From contig QJNS01000710.1 of NCBI GenBank assembly GCA_004154925.1, positions 47,399 to 111,398 on the forward strand: 64,000 nt of DNA, given 5' to 3'. The position numbers were made by a program, and so were the translations under genes. The DNA comes from Monosporascus cannonballus. Taxonomy: Eukaryota; Ascomycota; Sordariomycetes; Xylariales. Below, one piece after another: positions 25,101 to 36,551 of the stretch. Position 1 is the first letter of the stretch. The number at the start of each line of letters is the position of its first letter. The notes under the pieces are model-generated. The model did not search any database and was not told where the DNA came from. It was given only the letters and a program-made list of their open reading frames with translations.

Positions 25101-26960
25101 AAATTCAAATATACTCCAGATATAGAAAGGACGCCTTAAAATATTAAGGATGCGATTATTAGTAAATCAATATTAATTATATATAATTTAAACCGTCTGA
25201 CTAAATTAAAAACCGATATTTCGGATTACGCGTTAAATATAATAATCGGATAATAAAATAATTAGGGTAAATTACACCTTATTATATTTTCAATACAAAT
25301 TAAAAAGAGCCGAACTTAATTACGTTATTTCAAATAAAAATTTTATGGCTATTATTATAATATTTTAAGAATTTCAATATTTCCTAAAGGAAAATTTGTA
25401 CCAGGTTAAGGTTTATACGAATTATCAAAATCTTACCCGATTTATTACGACCAAGGAACTTACAAAACGATAATTTCGTTATGCGAAAAAATTAACGAAT
25501 TTCGATTTCGTTATTATTTATAAAAAAGTTCGGAAACTAATAAAGCAAACGCTTTAAATAAACGACTAAAGTTTGAAAAGAATTGGTTAAAATTAGCCAT
25601 ATAATTTTCGATACCATTATAAAAAAACATTTACACCCGTAATAAATTGCGATAATTCGGGCAGTGCTCTTTGATATGTATTAGAAAATTCAGTAATATA
25701 ACGATAATCTCCTAAAAAACTAAAGAATAAACAAAATACAAATTTCAAAAAAATATCAGAAAAATCTAATACGAAACATATATAAATATCAGTTATACGG
25801 ACATCCAGGGATCTACAAAACTTTAAACGGCTTTAACGTATATATTTCTTTTCTAAAATAAATTCACGATATAAAAAATCATGCGGCAATACGATATTTA
25901 CGCCAAAATAAAGGTTCGACGACATAAGTTATACGAAAAATTACAGACATTATTAATCATAAAATGATTATGATATTTAGTTATATTCGACTTTATTATT
26001 AAATTTCTTATATTAAAAAACCTAATTATAAAAGTATATTACAATGGCAATTTCGTAATTGTCGACCGATTTAGAAAATTTTCTTATTTTTTTACCGTAT
26101 TACGAGTACATAAACGCTAAACAAATAATATATATTTTTTAAATATATTTTTAGCATATACGGATTATTATTAAAAATTATTTCGTATAAAAAATCGATA
26201 TTTATATTTAAGTTTTAGAAAGGTCTTATAATATACATTAGGCTAAATTACAAATTATTTAACGTATTTAAACCTTAAATAGATAAATACATAAAATAAA
26301 TAAATTAAACCTTAAAAATTATTAATGGTATAACTAACTTATAATACTAATTATTATAAAAATATCAAAATAATATTAACGATCGTTAATTTGATTTTAT
26401 TTTAAAAGTTTATAAAGAAATATGTAATAATAATCCAATTAATATCAAAATATTTTTACGTCGGAATAATTACGATATTTATATTAAAAAATAAAAATAG
26501 AAATAAAATTCGTACGGAATTAAATAAGCAAATATTATAACCAAAAAATTCAAAAAGAATTCAAAAAAAGTATAATTTTTTCGTTACGAAAAATATTTAA
26601 AAAAAAATAACCTAATTAGAAATTCGATTTTAAATATATCGATTTATACAAAATCATTAAAACATTCTCAAAAAATAATTATTAATTAAAACCTTCTTAA
26701 AAAGTTAAATTTCATTTAACTTTCTATTTTTATATTCGAATTAATAACAAATATAATTAAAATATATATGCTATAAAATAATATAAAAATAAAAGATAAA
26801 TAGGTATATAAAATAAAAAAATTATCATGCGGAAATAAAACGGACTTACTTAGTACTTAATTAAATAAAAAAAGTACTCGGATTCCGAAAATATTTAGAA
26901 ATCCGCTAGAAATCTTATTAACGCCTAACGCCTATTAAAGAATTTTCACCAATAATAACG
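22143..26960 (+). pseudogene. Element A gag (rest), protease, RT, RNase H, integrase, chromodomain
   Basis: Resumes A's gag after E1. A CCHC zinc-knuckle relic is at about 22574-22620 (NCNKIGHK). A retropepsin-like stretch is at 23640-23760 (ENYIIPDIINKFKL), RT at 24180-24860 with YLDDI at 24774, and RNase H at about 25190-25580 (LKTDISDYALN, ANFDFVIIYKK). Integrase is at about 25780-26500 and a chromodomain at 26820-26955 (NGLT, YLIK, SDSENI, RLLKNFHQ). It aligns throughout with the C element, which is less damaged. Stops at most CAA, CAG and TGG positions show it is dead. Confidence 0.82.
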
Positions 26961-27510
26961 AGCGCGTCCTAATTAACGATCGACTAATTAATAGCCGAGA
27001 TGTCGAGCCAGTCGGCCGCAGCCCGCGCTAAAGTAATAGCCGTAACGGTAGCCTCCAGTTATTTTTATTCCTAACGTTTTTATTCTTTTAATTCGTTTAA
27101 TAACTAAAATTTACGCTATATTATAATAACGTCTTTCGAACGAATTAACGCCTTTTATTTACGTAAACGAATAAAAAAATTATTTCCTCTTAATAATAAC
27201 GTTAAACCTTAAAATAAAACCTTTAAAGCTTTAATAATCGTTTTTTGGCAAGCGTTTTTTTATATTTTAAATATTAATGCTTTCGACAAATATTTTGTAA
27301 AAAAAAAAAAAGTGGTATGCCGGTATTATTATAAGACCGATTCCGATTAATACATTTTTTATGCCTTAAAACGTTTTTTATTATTTTATATCTTAGATTA
27401 TTTTTTAAAAAAAATAATAAAAGCAAAGCATAATTTTGTACCCGAATTCGTTAAAAGCTTTGACGAGGTTAATACGACGAACGGTAAAAAAACGAGAAAT
27501 ACGACGAATC
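26960..27510 (-). pseudogene. Antisense reading frame in element A (copy of the C antisense ORF)
   Basis: Read on the minus strand, this stretch between chromodomain and 3' LTR contains IRLRK-KALIRSK, LLNELKE-KR, EATVTAITLARAAADWLDI. These match in order the C antisense frame (VIRFRKQKAFFRSK, SLEKLKK-KR, EASLAALAFFLKLFGI). The near-unmutated GC-rich patch at 26990-27060 encodes the AAADWLDI part. The N-terminal half is badly damaged. Confidence 0.5.
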
Positions 27511-27623
27511 ATGGAAATACAAGACGACATAATTAAAAACAAAAAAAAATGTTACTTACTAAACGAAGAAAAAAAGAAAGAAAAAAAAATCTTGAGAGCA
27601 AGATTTTAGGAAAGAGAAAATCG

Positions 27624-28202
27624 TATTACAACCTAACAAGTTTCGGCCTTAAGAAACCGTTAAACAAGGATTATACGGGCTATTTCCGAGTTACGTAACG
27701 GTAATTACTGCTAAGCCAGTGATTATTAATAATTAAAAATAATTCTAAGCAATTATAATTATTATCAGCTACGTAATTATAAGTAATCAAGCTCCAAAAA
27801 ATATATAAGCTTATTATTTCCATAATTTAAATAGCTTTAGCTTGTAATAACAATTTGTTATCCAAGGCACCTTTGGTATTACAAAACGTAATACGTTACT
27901 GTATCCATTGCTCAGAATCCCACGATATTCCTGTGTAAGATAATGGACAGCTGTGAGCTGGGTGAGGTGATCTCCGACCAGTCGTAGAGCAGATTCCAAG
28001 AAGTGAGTGTATTAGGTTACTTCCATCTGGTGTTTCCCACTAGCTGCCAGATGGTGGATTTATACTAGTAAGTGGGTCGGTGGATGATCGGTGGCTGGTC
28101 GGCTACCAGCCTCATCCTCATAGGGGCTGTATTCTCACATCCTGCCAACATAAACCCGTACGACTAAGGTTTAATAGTTAGTTAAACCCCCTAGCCGTCA
28201 CA
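27624..28202 (+). repeat. 3' LTR of chromovirus A, interrupted by a solo E LTR
   Basis: Starts TATTACAACC (TGTTAC in clean copies) and ends GTCACA at 28202. Removing 27934-28139 and one TCCTG copy leaves 368 bases, close to the 378 of the 5' LTR. TCACGTGA is changed to TTACGTAA at 27692-27699. RIP is strong at the left and fades toward the right edge. Confidence 0.88.
27934..28139 (-). repeat. Solo LTR of the E family, almost free of RIP
   Basis: 206 bases from TGTAAGATAATGG to ATTCTCACA on the plus strand (minus relative to E coding). Exact TCCTG duplications are at 27929-27933 and 28140-28144. It gives a near-consensus E LTR. The spurious minus-strand frame across 27814-27999 spans its left junction and is not a gene. 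Confidence 0.92.
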
Positions 28203-28207
28203 TTGTG

Positions 28208-29110
28208 GCTCCTGAGCAAATATCTGTAAAGCTTAGCTAAGGGATTTGTGTCATTAGCAGTAATAAACTAGTACGGTAGGTACGTGTTGAACCTAGCAAC
28301 GCCATGGCTTAGTTAGCTAACCGGCTAGTGAAAATAGCTTCGACCACTCCGGTATTCTTATCTCTTGGCTACCACTGTTTTTATCTGTATTTAAGGAGGG
28401 TTCACCACCTTCACCTTTTATGGAAGACCTTCTAGAGGTCAGGCAACCTTTAATACACTTCTTCTTCAGTTATATGCTTCTGTGTGTGATGTCAGGGTTT
28501 CACAGTACGGCTGTTACCATATTATCTGGGGTTGCCTTCGTTTAAGTAGTTTATCTGGGCCCGCAAGGCTGGTTTAGGCAGGAACTGTAATAAGTAAAAT
28601 CGTAATGTAATTTCGGAAAGGGTCGATAGGATTAATATATATATAAAGTCGCAAATAGAAATAACTATAATATTTTGGCGGCCTATCCCTTACTTGAAGT
28701 GTTCGGGGGTGAGTATCGCGTGCCTCGAGCAGAAAACGAAAATTACTAAAGCATTTCAAGTTAAGCTAAGAACTTATCCTGAAAATTGGTCTGCAAATGC
28801 ACGACTTTCATACAGTTAATCTCGTTGGTTTGTTACGATTCCAACTTCCCCTCACCTTGCCAAGGGGAAAGGCCAAGAATGAGGCTCCCGGCCAGCCACC
28901 GCCTCGAAAGCTGAGCCTCTTCGCATAGCATAGCCCCCGCGTTCAACTGCGCACCATCTGTTTTACTTTAGGCAACATATTCCTTACCTCAGCTAGCTCA
29001 GGCCTCCCTGGCTCGTTTTCCCAATTTCTTCAAAGTCACTCAAGTACCGCTCCACAACGCTAAATATTAACCAATCAAATCCCAAATCCCCGTAACGAGC
29101 CAGCAAGGCC
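28208..29110. other. Remnant of the original locus, no gene recognised
   Basis: Balanced-composition DNA continuing the sequence cut by element A. It contains one solo LTR (28285-28504). No domain or coding pattern was recognised; the short minus-strand frame at 28574-28759 has no support. Composition drops back to RIP-type near 29110. Confidence 0.6.
28285..28504 (+). repeat. Solo LTR F (220 bases), distinct family, not RIP-mutated
   Basis: TGTTGAACC to GGGTTTCACA with exact GTACG duplications at 28280-28284 and 28505-28509. An internal TATTTAAGG (TATA-like, about 28389) followed by a pyrimidine-rich stretch fits a plus-sense LTR promoter. No other copy occurs in the window. Confidence 0.85.
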
Positions 29111-31235
29111 TAAGTTGTAATTGCGTAAAAACGGCTTCGTTTAATATATTTGCCTTTTTAAAAAAACAAAAATCCGTAATAACTTAATAATAAGACGTTT
29201 TTTTATAAATAAATAAATATATATATATACTGTTATTTCTGCCATAACTTATTATCAATACCATTTTGATCCTAATCAGGATTTATTTGTTATTCCTAAA
29301 CCGTAACGCGTATAACAGCTACAGCCCGAACCCGTCGCGTTATTATCCCTCTTTTCAGAATACGATAAATCCGAATTCTTCCAGTTTTACCGGGCCACGC
29401 CCTTAAAACAGAATATACGTACGCGTACCTTAAATTTTTGGCATTAACATAAAAAAATTAATATAACGTTTAAAAATTTTATTCGTAATTAAGTTCTTTA
29501 TGACAATTTAGGCCGAACTACCAGTTCGACCGCTTGGATTAACCGATTAATTAATATATTAAAAAAAAACAAATATACAAACGGCTATTAGTATGCGAAA
29601 GTTGGCAGGAATTTTTAATTCCTGCTAATTAGGATCCCGTTATATATAGATACTATAATACATTATACGGGAAGCTTATAACTTTCGCAAAAGGGCTTAA
29701 ATTCCGCCGCCCGCTAAAAAAGTTATTATTCGAAGTTGACGTAATCCATATCACTTTGGACGAAAATTAACGTTTTGTAAAAGCGTTTGCCCTTAATTAG
29801 TTTAAGCTTTTAAACCAGATAATTGCAAATATTTATGGTTTTCACCTTGTTATTAATATAAATAATAATCTTAATAATAAAACGTGGGTTATTAAGCTAG
29901 ATTAAAGAGATATTACTTAATAGCCGGGATATATTAGCTATCAAAAAATCAAAATACCCCTAATTCGAACGTTAATCCCTAGGTATGGGAAAGATAATAA
30001 TATCGATTTCGGGATAATTAACATTAAAACGCCGGATTTCCACCTTATAGCCATATTTAGTTAGGCCGCCGATTTAACGAAAGCCGCCATATTTCGCAAT
30101 TTTTTTCTTTATAATATTATTAATAATTATTATTTACGTAAATTAATATATATAAAAAAAAATAAAACGTAAATTACGGATGTTAACATATTTAAGCCGG
30201 AAGTTTTTCCATTTTAATAATAAATATATTTCGTTAATAGTAATTAAACTATATTATCGTTCGAAAACAAATTTAATATGGCAATGTCAAACTAATTATT
30301 TAATATTTATTTAGGACCAAAAATAATATGGCTATATCGTCCGGCATTTATATAAATAAATATTTTTAAATTAATTTTTTTCGTATTTGCAAATGTTAAA
30401 ATAAAAACAAAATATAAAATTACTAATATAAAAATTGGTTATTTTTTCGCTAACTTAATTAACAATATAATTTGGATAATAATTAAATCGGTTATTAACA
30501 AAAAAACTTAAATAATTAAGGATTTTTTAAATTTTATTTTAATAATAAAAAAATTAAATTTTTTAAAAACCAAATTATATATTATATCGATTTATATTTT
30601 CCGTAAAATACGGCCTTATCTGCTAAATATAACGCTTAATATAAGGCGAATAAATTAACGGCGTAAAATTTTTATAAAATTATCGGCCGTACATATAATG
30701 TTAATATATAGGTTAATTACGTTTATATTAGTAAAAAACCGATAAAAACATTAAATAAAATAAACGTTTTATTTTAAAAAATTAAATATTTAAAAGTTTA
30801 AAATATTTATTTTATATTTTTGAACATATTATTAATATTTAATTAATTAAAAAAATATATTTGAAATTTATTACAAATAATTTTAAGCCCTATATATTAT
30901 TATTTTGGCTTATAAAATTATATTATTATCGTATTAGCCTAAAAAAGATAAAAAGTTTTAACATATATTAATTAGGATTTTAAATTACCTTTTTTATTAT
31001 AATGATCTTTATTTCGGATTAATTATAATTATTATTATATTAAAAAATAAAGGTTTTAATTTTGTGTTAAAGTATATAAGTTAAAATACTGAGAATTTCG
31101 TAATTAATATATATTACCAAAATTAATAATAATAATTTTTTTAAATTTATATAAAAGCGTACTAAACGGAACGAAAAAATCATAATTTGTTATTAGGCCT
31201 TATTTTGGAAATTTTGTTATTTTTGTAGGTATTAT
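29110..31235 (+). pseudogene. RIP-mutated unrecognised coding relic
   Basis: An AT-rich block between two normal islands. On the plus strand long segments read as protein with only C-to-T type stops: HFDPNQDLFVIPKP (near 29265), YKRLLVCESWQEFLIPAN (near 29575-29630), LKFRRPLKKLLFEVDVIH and VKAFALN-FKLLNQIIAN (to 29830), DFGIINIKTPDFHLIAI (near 30000-30060), and DFKLPFLL-DLYFGLII (near 30970-31030). No transposon domain, LTR or terminal repeat was recognised. RIP implies that a second copy exists or existed. It could be a duplicated host gene or an unfamiliar mobile element. Confidence 0.5.
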
Positions 31236-31468
31236 TCTTAAAGGAGTTTAGCTGATATATTGGACCCCTGACAGATACTTCTTGATCAAAAGCTATAGCT
31301 GTGGCTACGGCTGCTGCGCCGCAGGCGCAGCCACAACCTCCAAAATGGGGTCCTGATCACGATAAGGCAACATATTCCCCTAAGCATCCGGGTCAAGTCG
31401 TTACCCGTATTTAATACTAATACTTCGTTCATATAAACAGCCCGATTATTTGAGATTTGATTCGAGCT
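31236..31468. other. Normal-composition 5' flank of the HET fragment
   Basis: Short island with a GC-rich hairpin: arms GCTGCGCC and GGCGCAGC around GCA near 31310-31330. It could be the promoter region of the HET gene; no TATA box was fixed. Confidence 0.4.
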
Positions 31469-31640
31469 ATGCGTCTTTTGAAAGGCGACGATACAGGTGT
31501 AATTAGCCTCACGGAGGATCTAATTGGCGACAGGATTCCCCGATATGCGATACTTTCACATAGATGGGGTATGGAAGAGGTCACCCTTAAAGACCTGATG
31601 GACTACGGTGTCCGAGAGGGCTTACTCTCTCATTTCAAAA
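31469..31640 (+). pseudogene. HET-domain (heterokaryon incompatibility) gene fragment, 5' end only
   Basis: ATG at 31469 gives MRLLKGDDTGVISLTEDL, then IPRYAILSHRWGMEEVTL and KDLMDYGVREGL. The MRLL start and YAILSHxWG box are hallmarks of the N-terminal part of HET domains (PF06985), which control self/non-self recognition and cell death after hyphal fusion. The match ends after about 55 codons in a poly-A-like run near 31638. The frame then closes at 31679 in RIP-type sequence, without the second HET block (WxDxxCID type). It is therefore a truncated gene, its distal part lost or replaced. Composition is normal, so RIP did not reach it. Confidence 0.75.
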
Positions 31641-31802
31641 AAAAAAGAAAAAAATCAATATACGTACACCCAAAATTTTAATTAGACGTAGCTGCTTAAG
31701 TAGATTTTTAAGATAGGTGCATACGCTAGGCTAGTAACCACTATATCAAATTTCACAAGATCTTATTAGCTAGGAAATATTTGTACTACAATACATTATT
31801 AA
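31641..31802. other. Junction sequence between HET fragment and element G
   Basis: AT-rich, no gene seen. It ends in ATTAA (31798-31802), the left target duplication of element G, which recurs at 44033-44037. Confidence 0.6.
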
Positions 31803-31992
31803 TGTTATAGGCTAGAGCCTATAGGGCAGCTCGGGCTTACGGAGCGAGCTCCTTAGCCCGAGCTCACCTATATATATATAGGGAGCAGCCACCTCGCTGG
31901 TGGCTAGCTGTTTCTCCCTTTTCCTCCTTATTTTAAATATAAACTTTTGTTAGGCCGTACCTCCGTTCAACCTACGTATTGTGCCCGTTACA
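31803..31992 (+). repeat. 5' LTR of element G
   Basis: TGTTATAGG to CGTTACA. It contains a perfect 10-bp stem (31828-31837 with 31855-31864) just upstream of CTATATATATATAG (TATA-like), then GGCCGTACCTCCG near the 3' end. It is much less mutated than the 3' LTR. Confidence 0.9.
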
Positions 31993-31999
31993 TATATTT

Positions 32000-34900
32000 A
32001 AGGTTATAACTTATTATAGTTTTCAAAAAGCTAAGTAAAAGCAAAACATTTTTTAAAAATATCTTGGTTACGGATAATAAGCTAAAAAAAGTCTTATAGC
32101 GAAATAACTGTAAAGTAATATAACTAACGAAAACATAAACGAACTTACAGTATTAACCTTATCCGGAATTATTAAGGAAAATTTATAACATTAATTATTC
32201 GTAAATATATTTTAAAAGCTTAACATATAATAGAAAAAATTTGCTAAATTACTTTTTAGCCGTAGCGAAACGATAAATAATTTGCTTAATTAAATAACGG
32301 AAATAGAAAAATACCTTTTTACGAAAGCGGAAAAAAAACCTTTATAAAATAGGACCACTTTCGTTGAAAACTTATAATAAGTCTACCGCTTAATAATACG
32401 TTCGTAAAAGCAAATCGTAAGCTTATAAAATAGCTTTTATAAAACGGAAAATAAAAAACGTTCCGTTCGTTTTTCGCCATATTTCGTACGAAAATAAAAG
32501 AAAATTGGTTTATTTTCGGCTCCCTTATAACAACTTACCTAAGTATTATAATATTTATACTTACCGAAAAATAATTATAACTTAATTATTAATTCGAAAT
32601 AAAAGAATTATAAAAGAATTTTAACGTTAATAACTTTTTTTATATACAAAAATAATTCGAAAATAAATAAACGGTATAATCCGTTAAAAATAATTATAAT
32701 ATATAAAGTAAGATAATAATTAACAGTTTGAAAATTATTTATTAAATTTTAAGCTTAAATTGGCCGAATATAAAAATTTATCGTAACCCTTAATAATTAA
32801 AGTAATTTCTTTAAACGCCGGTATTAATACGTAATTCCGTAACGCATTAATTACAAAAAATATATTTTACGATAATTATAATTATTAAATACGTAAAACA
32901 AAAAAAGTAATTAATTATTTAAAAATTTTACCCGATTATTAAATAAATAAAAAAACAATAACTTAATATTCCGATAAAAAAACGGAACGGTTAATTAATA
33001 ATAATATATCGGTTAAACCAATAAACCGGCTTAAATAATAAACGTTTAAAAATATATTTATAATAAAAATTACGTAATTAATTATGTTAATTTCTAAACT
33101 TATAAATTAATAATAAGGTAATCAAAAAAACCGATCCGGAGATAATTTGGGATAAGATTCGGATAACCGGCCCTATGCGAAATAATTTTCCGATAACGAA
33201 ATACAAATTTGGAAACGGAAAAAATAATATTTCTATTACGTTGTTACGAATTATTCGAATTAGAAATACCTTAAATATAAATCTGTAAAATGGCTTCGTC
33301 TGGCTGGAACGAAAATTACAGTAATAAGTTTGCGGAATATTATTAACGGGAATAACGATTTAAATAATGAAATTTTAAAAAAATAACCCTTATTAAAAAT
33401 TATTAATAAAAAAGGGACGTAATAAAGGAAAAATTGCAAAAAATCAGTAATAAATTAAATACTATCTTTTTTATATTTAATTCATAATTAATTCGCCGTT
33501 TAAAATTATAACTTATACTTATTATATCTCGTTAATTAAGGTTAGCAAAAGATAATAAATTTATAATAACCGCCATTCGAAAAATTATTTACGCTAATAT
33601 AAATTTGGACGGCCGCTTAAAACGAATCTGGAAGTACGTAATTAAAAACTTATCCCATTTTTTTATCCTGAGAAAATCTTAAATAAAATATAATAATATT
33701 ATATACGAAACGAAATAACGGTTTATCCACTTTACGGATAACGTTATTACGCCCATATTACGCGAAAAAGGATAGTTCGATAAGGAACCTACGAACCGCT
33801 TAAAAAAGCAATTATAAAAGTATAGAAAAACCCGCTTAATGGCGGTTGTAACCTTTACGGTAATAACGCGGTAAAACCGCCGTAAAAAATGGAATATAGT
33901 TATTCGCAATTTTTATAAAAAATATTAATAAGGCCTTAAGAGAAAAGCCGTAATTAATTTTTAAAAATATAATATAACGTTGTTTTAAAGAAATACGGAA
34001 ATTCCGAAACCTTTTTATAAATAACAAAAATTTATTATTATTATTTTATTACAATAATAATAACGTAACAATAAACTTGAAAATAAATATTTTAAGTTAA
34101 AAAAATAATTTTATGGAGATTTTTATATAGGATATTAAGGGAAAAATTATTAATTTTACGTAAAATATTTACAAACTTGCGCGATAAAAATTGGATTTAG
34201 GCTAATAATTCCTTTATAAATGCCCCGGTATTATTCGGAAGGAAATTTAACGGGGGTTTACGGTTTTGCGTAAATTATAAAAAATTAAATAAAATTACGA
34301 AATAAAATTTTTTTTCGTTAATAAAGGAAATATTACGAATTTTATTATAGATTTGGTAATTTATAAAATTTAACGTTTAAGTAGCTTTTTACCGGTTACT
34401 TATCCGCTAGAAAAATAAATAAAAAATTACGTTCCGTATACGTTTCGAGTTTTTCGAATAATTGGTATATTTATTGAGTTTTAACGGTATACCGACTGCT
34501 TTTTAACGTTATATTAACATTATGCTGGAATATTATTTTGATAATTTTTGTTCCGTATATATGGACGATATTTTAATTTATTTGTTCGGGTTTTAAATTA
34601 ATTATATAACTAAAATTAAGTTAGTATTTTGCTGTTTAACAAAAATAAAATTAAAATTGGATCTGGATAAATACGAATTCGTAATTTAAGAAACAAAATA
34701 CCTAAGGTTTATTATCGAAATAAAAATAAACTTAAAGATTAATTTTAAAAAATACTTGGTATTCAGAAATAAAAAATTTTTATTAATATAAAAAGAGTTA
34801 GGAGTTTTATCAATTTCGCTAATTTTTACCGAACCTTTATAGAAGATTTTAACGGGATAACGGCTTCCCTTTTACGATTAACTTAAAAAAAACCTTTTTT

Positions 34901-36093
34901 TGTTGGAAAAACGAAAAGTAATAGGTTTTCGACCAATTTAAAAAGTTTTTTATTATAACGTTTATCTTTATATATTAACACCCTGAAAAAGAAATAATAA
35001 TAAAAGTAAATTATTTTGGCTAGGTAATTAAAAAATATCTGTTTTAATTCGATTTATTAAAGCGCTTATAATTAATTACATACTTTTTAAAGAAATTATT
35101 ACCAGCTAAATATAATTATAAAATATATAATAAAAAATTACTAATTATCGTTAAAATACTGGCAAAATGAAAAAAAGCTTTAAGAGTTAATTAACCTTTT
35201 CATAATGCTAACAAATTACGCGAATTTTTAATATTTTATAAATATCCGTAAATTTATTAAAAGGTAAATTCGATAAGCCGGTTTCTTATTTGCCTTTAAT
35301 TTCATATTTAAATATTGCCTTAATAAATTAATAAACCGATTTAATACCATATTTCGTAAGCTATAAAACGTATTTCGTAATAAAAAAAATACTAAATTTA
35401 AAAGGCGGATAACTCGGTTAATTAAGAAAAAATAATTATTCGACAAACCGAGGCAAATTTAAAAAGGTTTAATGGCCGTAATTTATCTAAAGCGAAATAG
35501 TAACAAATAACCAGTTATATCTTTTGATAAAAAATATAAAACTTAAAAATTATTAAAAATAAAATTTTTAATATGGTATAGGTTGCCGTAGCCCAAAAAT
35601 TATATAATTTTCCTTTAATTATAAATACGGTAAAATTTTTATAACGGAATATTTTTTTAACTTTAAAAACTTTTTATAATTTAAAGAACATATTTGAGTT
35701 TTTGCTTAAAAGCCGTTCCGAATATTATTAATTTAATAGGTATACAATTTTTATATTACCGGTTACCCAAAAAAAAACTATTACCTTAATAATATTAATC
35801 CGTAATTATTATTAACTGGGATAAATTTAAAATATACGTCGTTTTTGCCGTAATTATAATGTATATAATAAATTGTACGTATAAAAAAACGAAAAAAAGG
35901 TTATTACGGCTTTTATTTATTTCAAACCGATTTTATTTAAATTTTTCGATAAACTTTATAATCGACTTACTGGCAAAACAAAAAAAGAATTTTCGTTTTT
36001 TATAATATTTTATAATCGTTTAATAAAAACAGTTATCTTAAAGCCGATATTTAATATAAATGCTAAAACGTACATTTAACGTTTTATTATTTA
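32000..36093 (+). pseudogene. Element G gag-pol relic, first part
   Basis: RT is recognisable near 34430-34720: the catalytic box YMDDILIY at 34558-34581, followed by KLKLDLDKYEFVI and KYLRFIIEIKI (a 'KCEF..KYLGFII' type). FANFYRTFIEDF-like and FCWEEE-like segments follow near 34800-34920, then the RNase H region to about 35250. The start of integrase is near 35890-36090 (ISNRFYLNFSINFIIDLLA), which the C insertion interrupts. Gag (32000-33500) is too damaged to delimit. Confidence 0.7.
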
Positions 36094-36551
36094 TGTTACA
36101 ACCCAAACCAGCGAGGCCTGCGAAAACGGTTCAGCCAAGATCACAAGCTACGCTAAGTTCAGGGTCACGTGATCAGTGCTTAGCGGGTCTCAACTGAGCA
36201 CGACTGAGCACGACTAAGCACGACTAAGCACGACTAAGCACGACTGAGCACGACTAAGCACGACTAAGCACGACTAAATAGCATTAAGCAGCCGCTTAGC
36301 AAAATTTTGCTAAGCAAAAATAAGTAGTAATAAGGGAATAAAGATATATACGTTTATTAATTCCATAATTTAAATAGCTTTAGTTTGTAACAAATTACTT
36401 ATTAATATTAATTATTTGCAATAAGGCATTCCCGGTATTAAGAAATGTAATACGTTACTATATTTATTGCTCAAATTCCCATGATACTCCTGCCAACATA
36501 AACCCGTCGACTTAAGGTTTAATAGTTGGTTAAACCTCATAGGCCGTCACA
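36094..36551 (+). repeat. 5' LTR of element C with expanded 10-bp minisatellite
   Basis: 458 bases, TGTTACAACCC to GCCGTCACA. GGTCACGTGA is at 36163-36172 and a tandem array of AGCACGACTR at 36196-36277. The TATATACG segment near 36343 and the right half match the A LTRs. Confidence 0.9.
36196..36277 (+). repeat. Tandem 10-bp repeat (GCACGACTAA/GCACGACTGA), about 8 units
   Basis: Eight CGACT cores spaced exactly 10 bases apart (36201 to 36271) in the U3 of the C 5' LTR. The C 3' LTR has only about four recognisable units (about 42549-42590), which largely explains its 71-base shorter length. Confidence 0.88.

Larger units (their letters stand above)
5942..28202 (+). mobile_element. Ty3/Gypsy chromovirus A, full-length but RIP-mutated and interrupted
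   Basis: LTRs are at 5942-6319 and 27624-28202 (the latter enlarged by a solo LTR). TTGTG flanks both outer edges exactly (5937-5941, 28203-28207), proving one insertion event. The interior holds gag, protease, RT, RNase H, integrase and chromodomain relics on the plus strand. Later insertions have expanded it: solo LTR 6399-6814, E1 plus E2 at 7338-22142, and a solo E LTR at 27934-28139. Without them the element is roughly 6.8 kb. A purine-rich tract (AGGAAAGAGAAAATCG) precedes the 3' LTR. Stops and AT enrichment throughout show it is dead. Confidence 0.9.

Noticed and set aside
27814..27999. Minus-strand 61-codon frame
   Set aside because: Spans the junction between A's 3' LTR and the inserted solo E LTR, so it is an accident of insertion.
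5938..28504. Solo LTR starting TGTGGCTCC at the A insertion point and ending at 28504
   Set aside because: Flanks did not match; shifting the start to TGTTGAACC at 28285 gave an exact GTACG duplication, so that boundary was used.
29110..31235. Possible Starship captain (DUF3435 tyrosine recombinase)
   Set aside because: No recombinase Arg/His-X-X-Arg/Tyr arrangement or captain-like motif could be pointed to; left as unrecognised coding relic.
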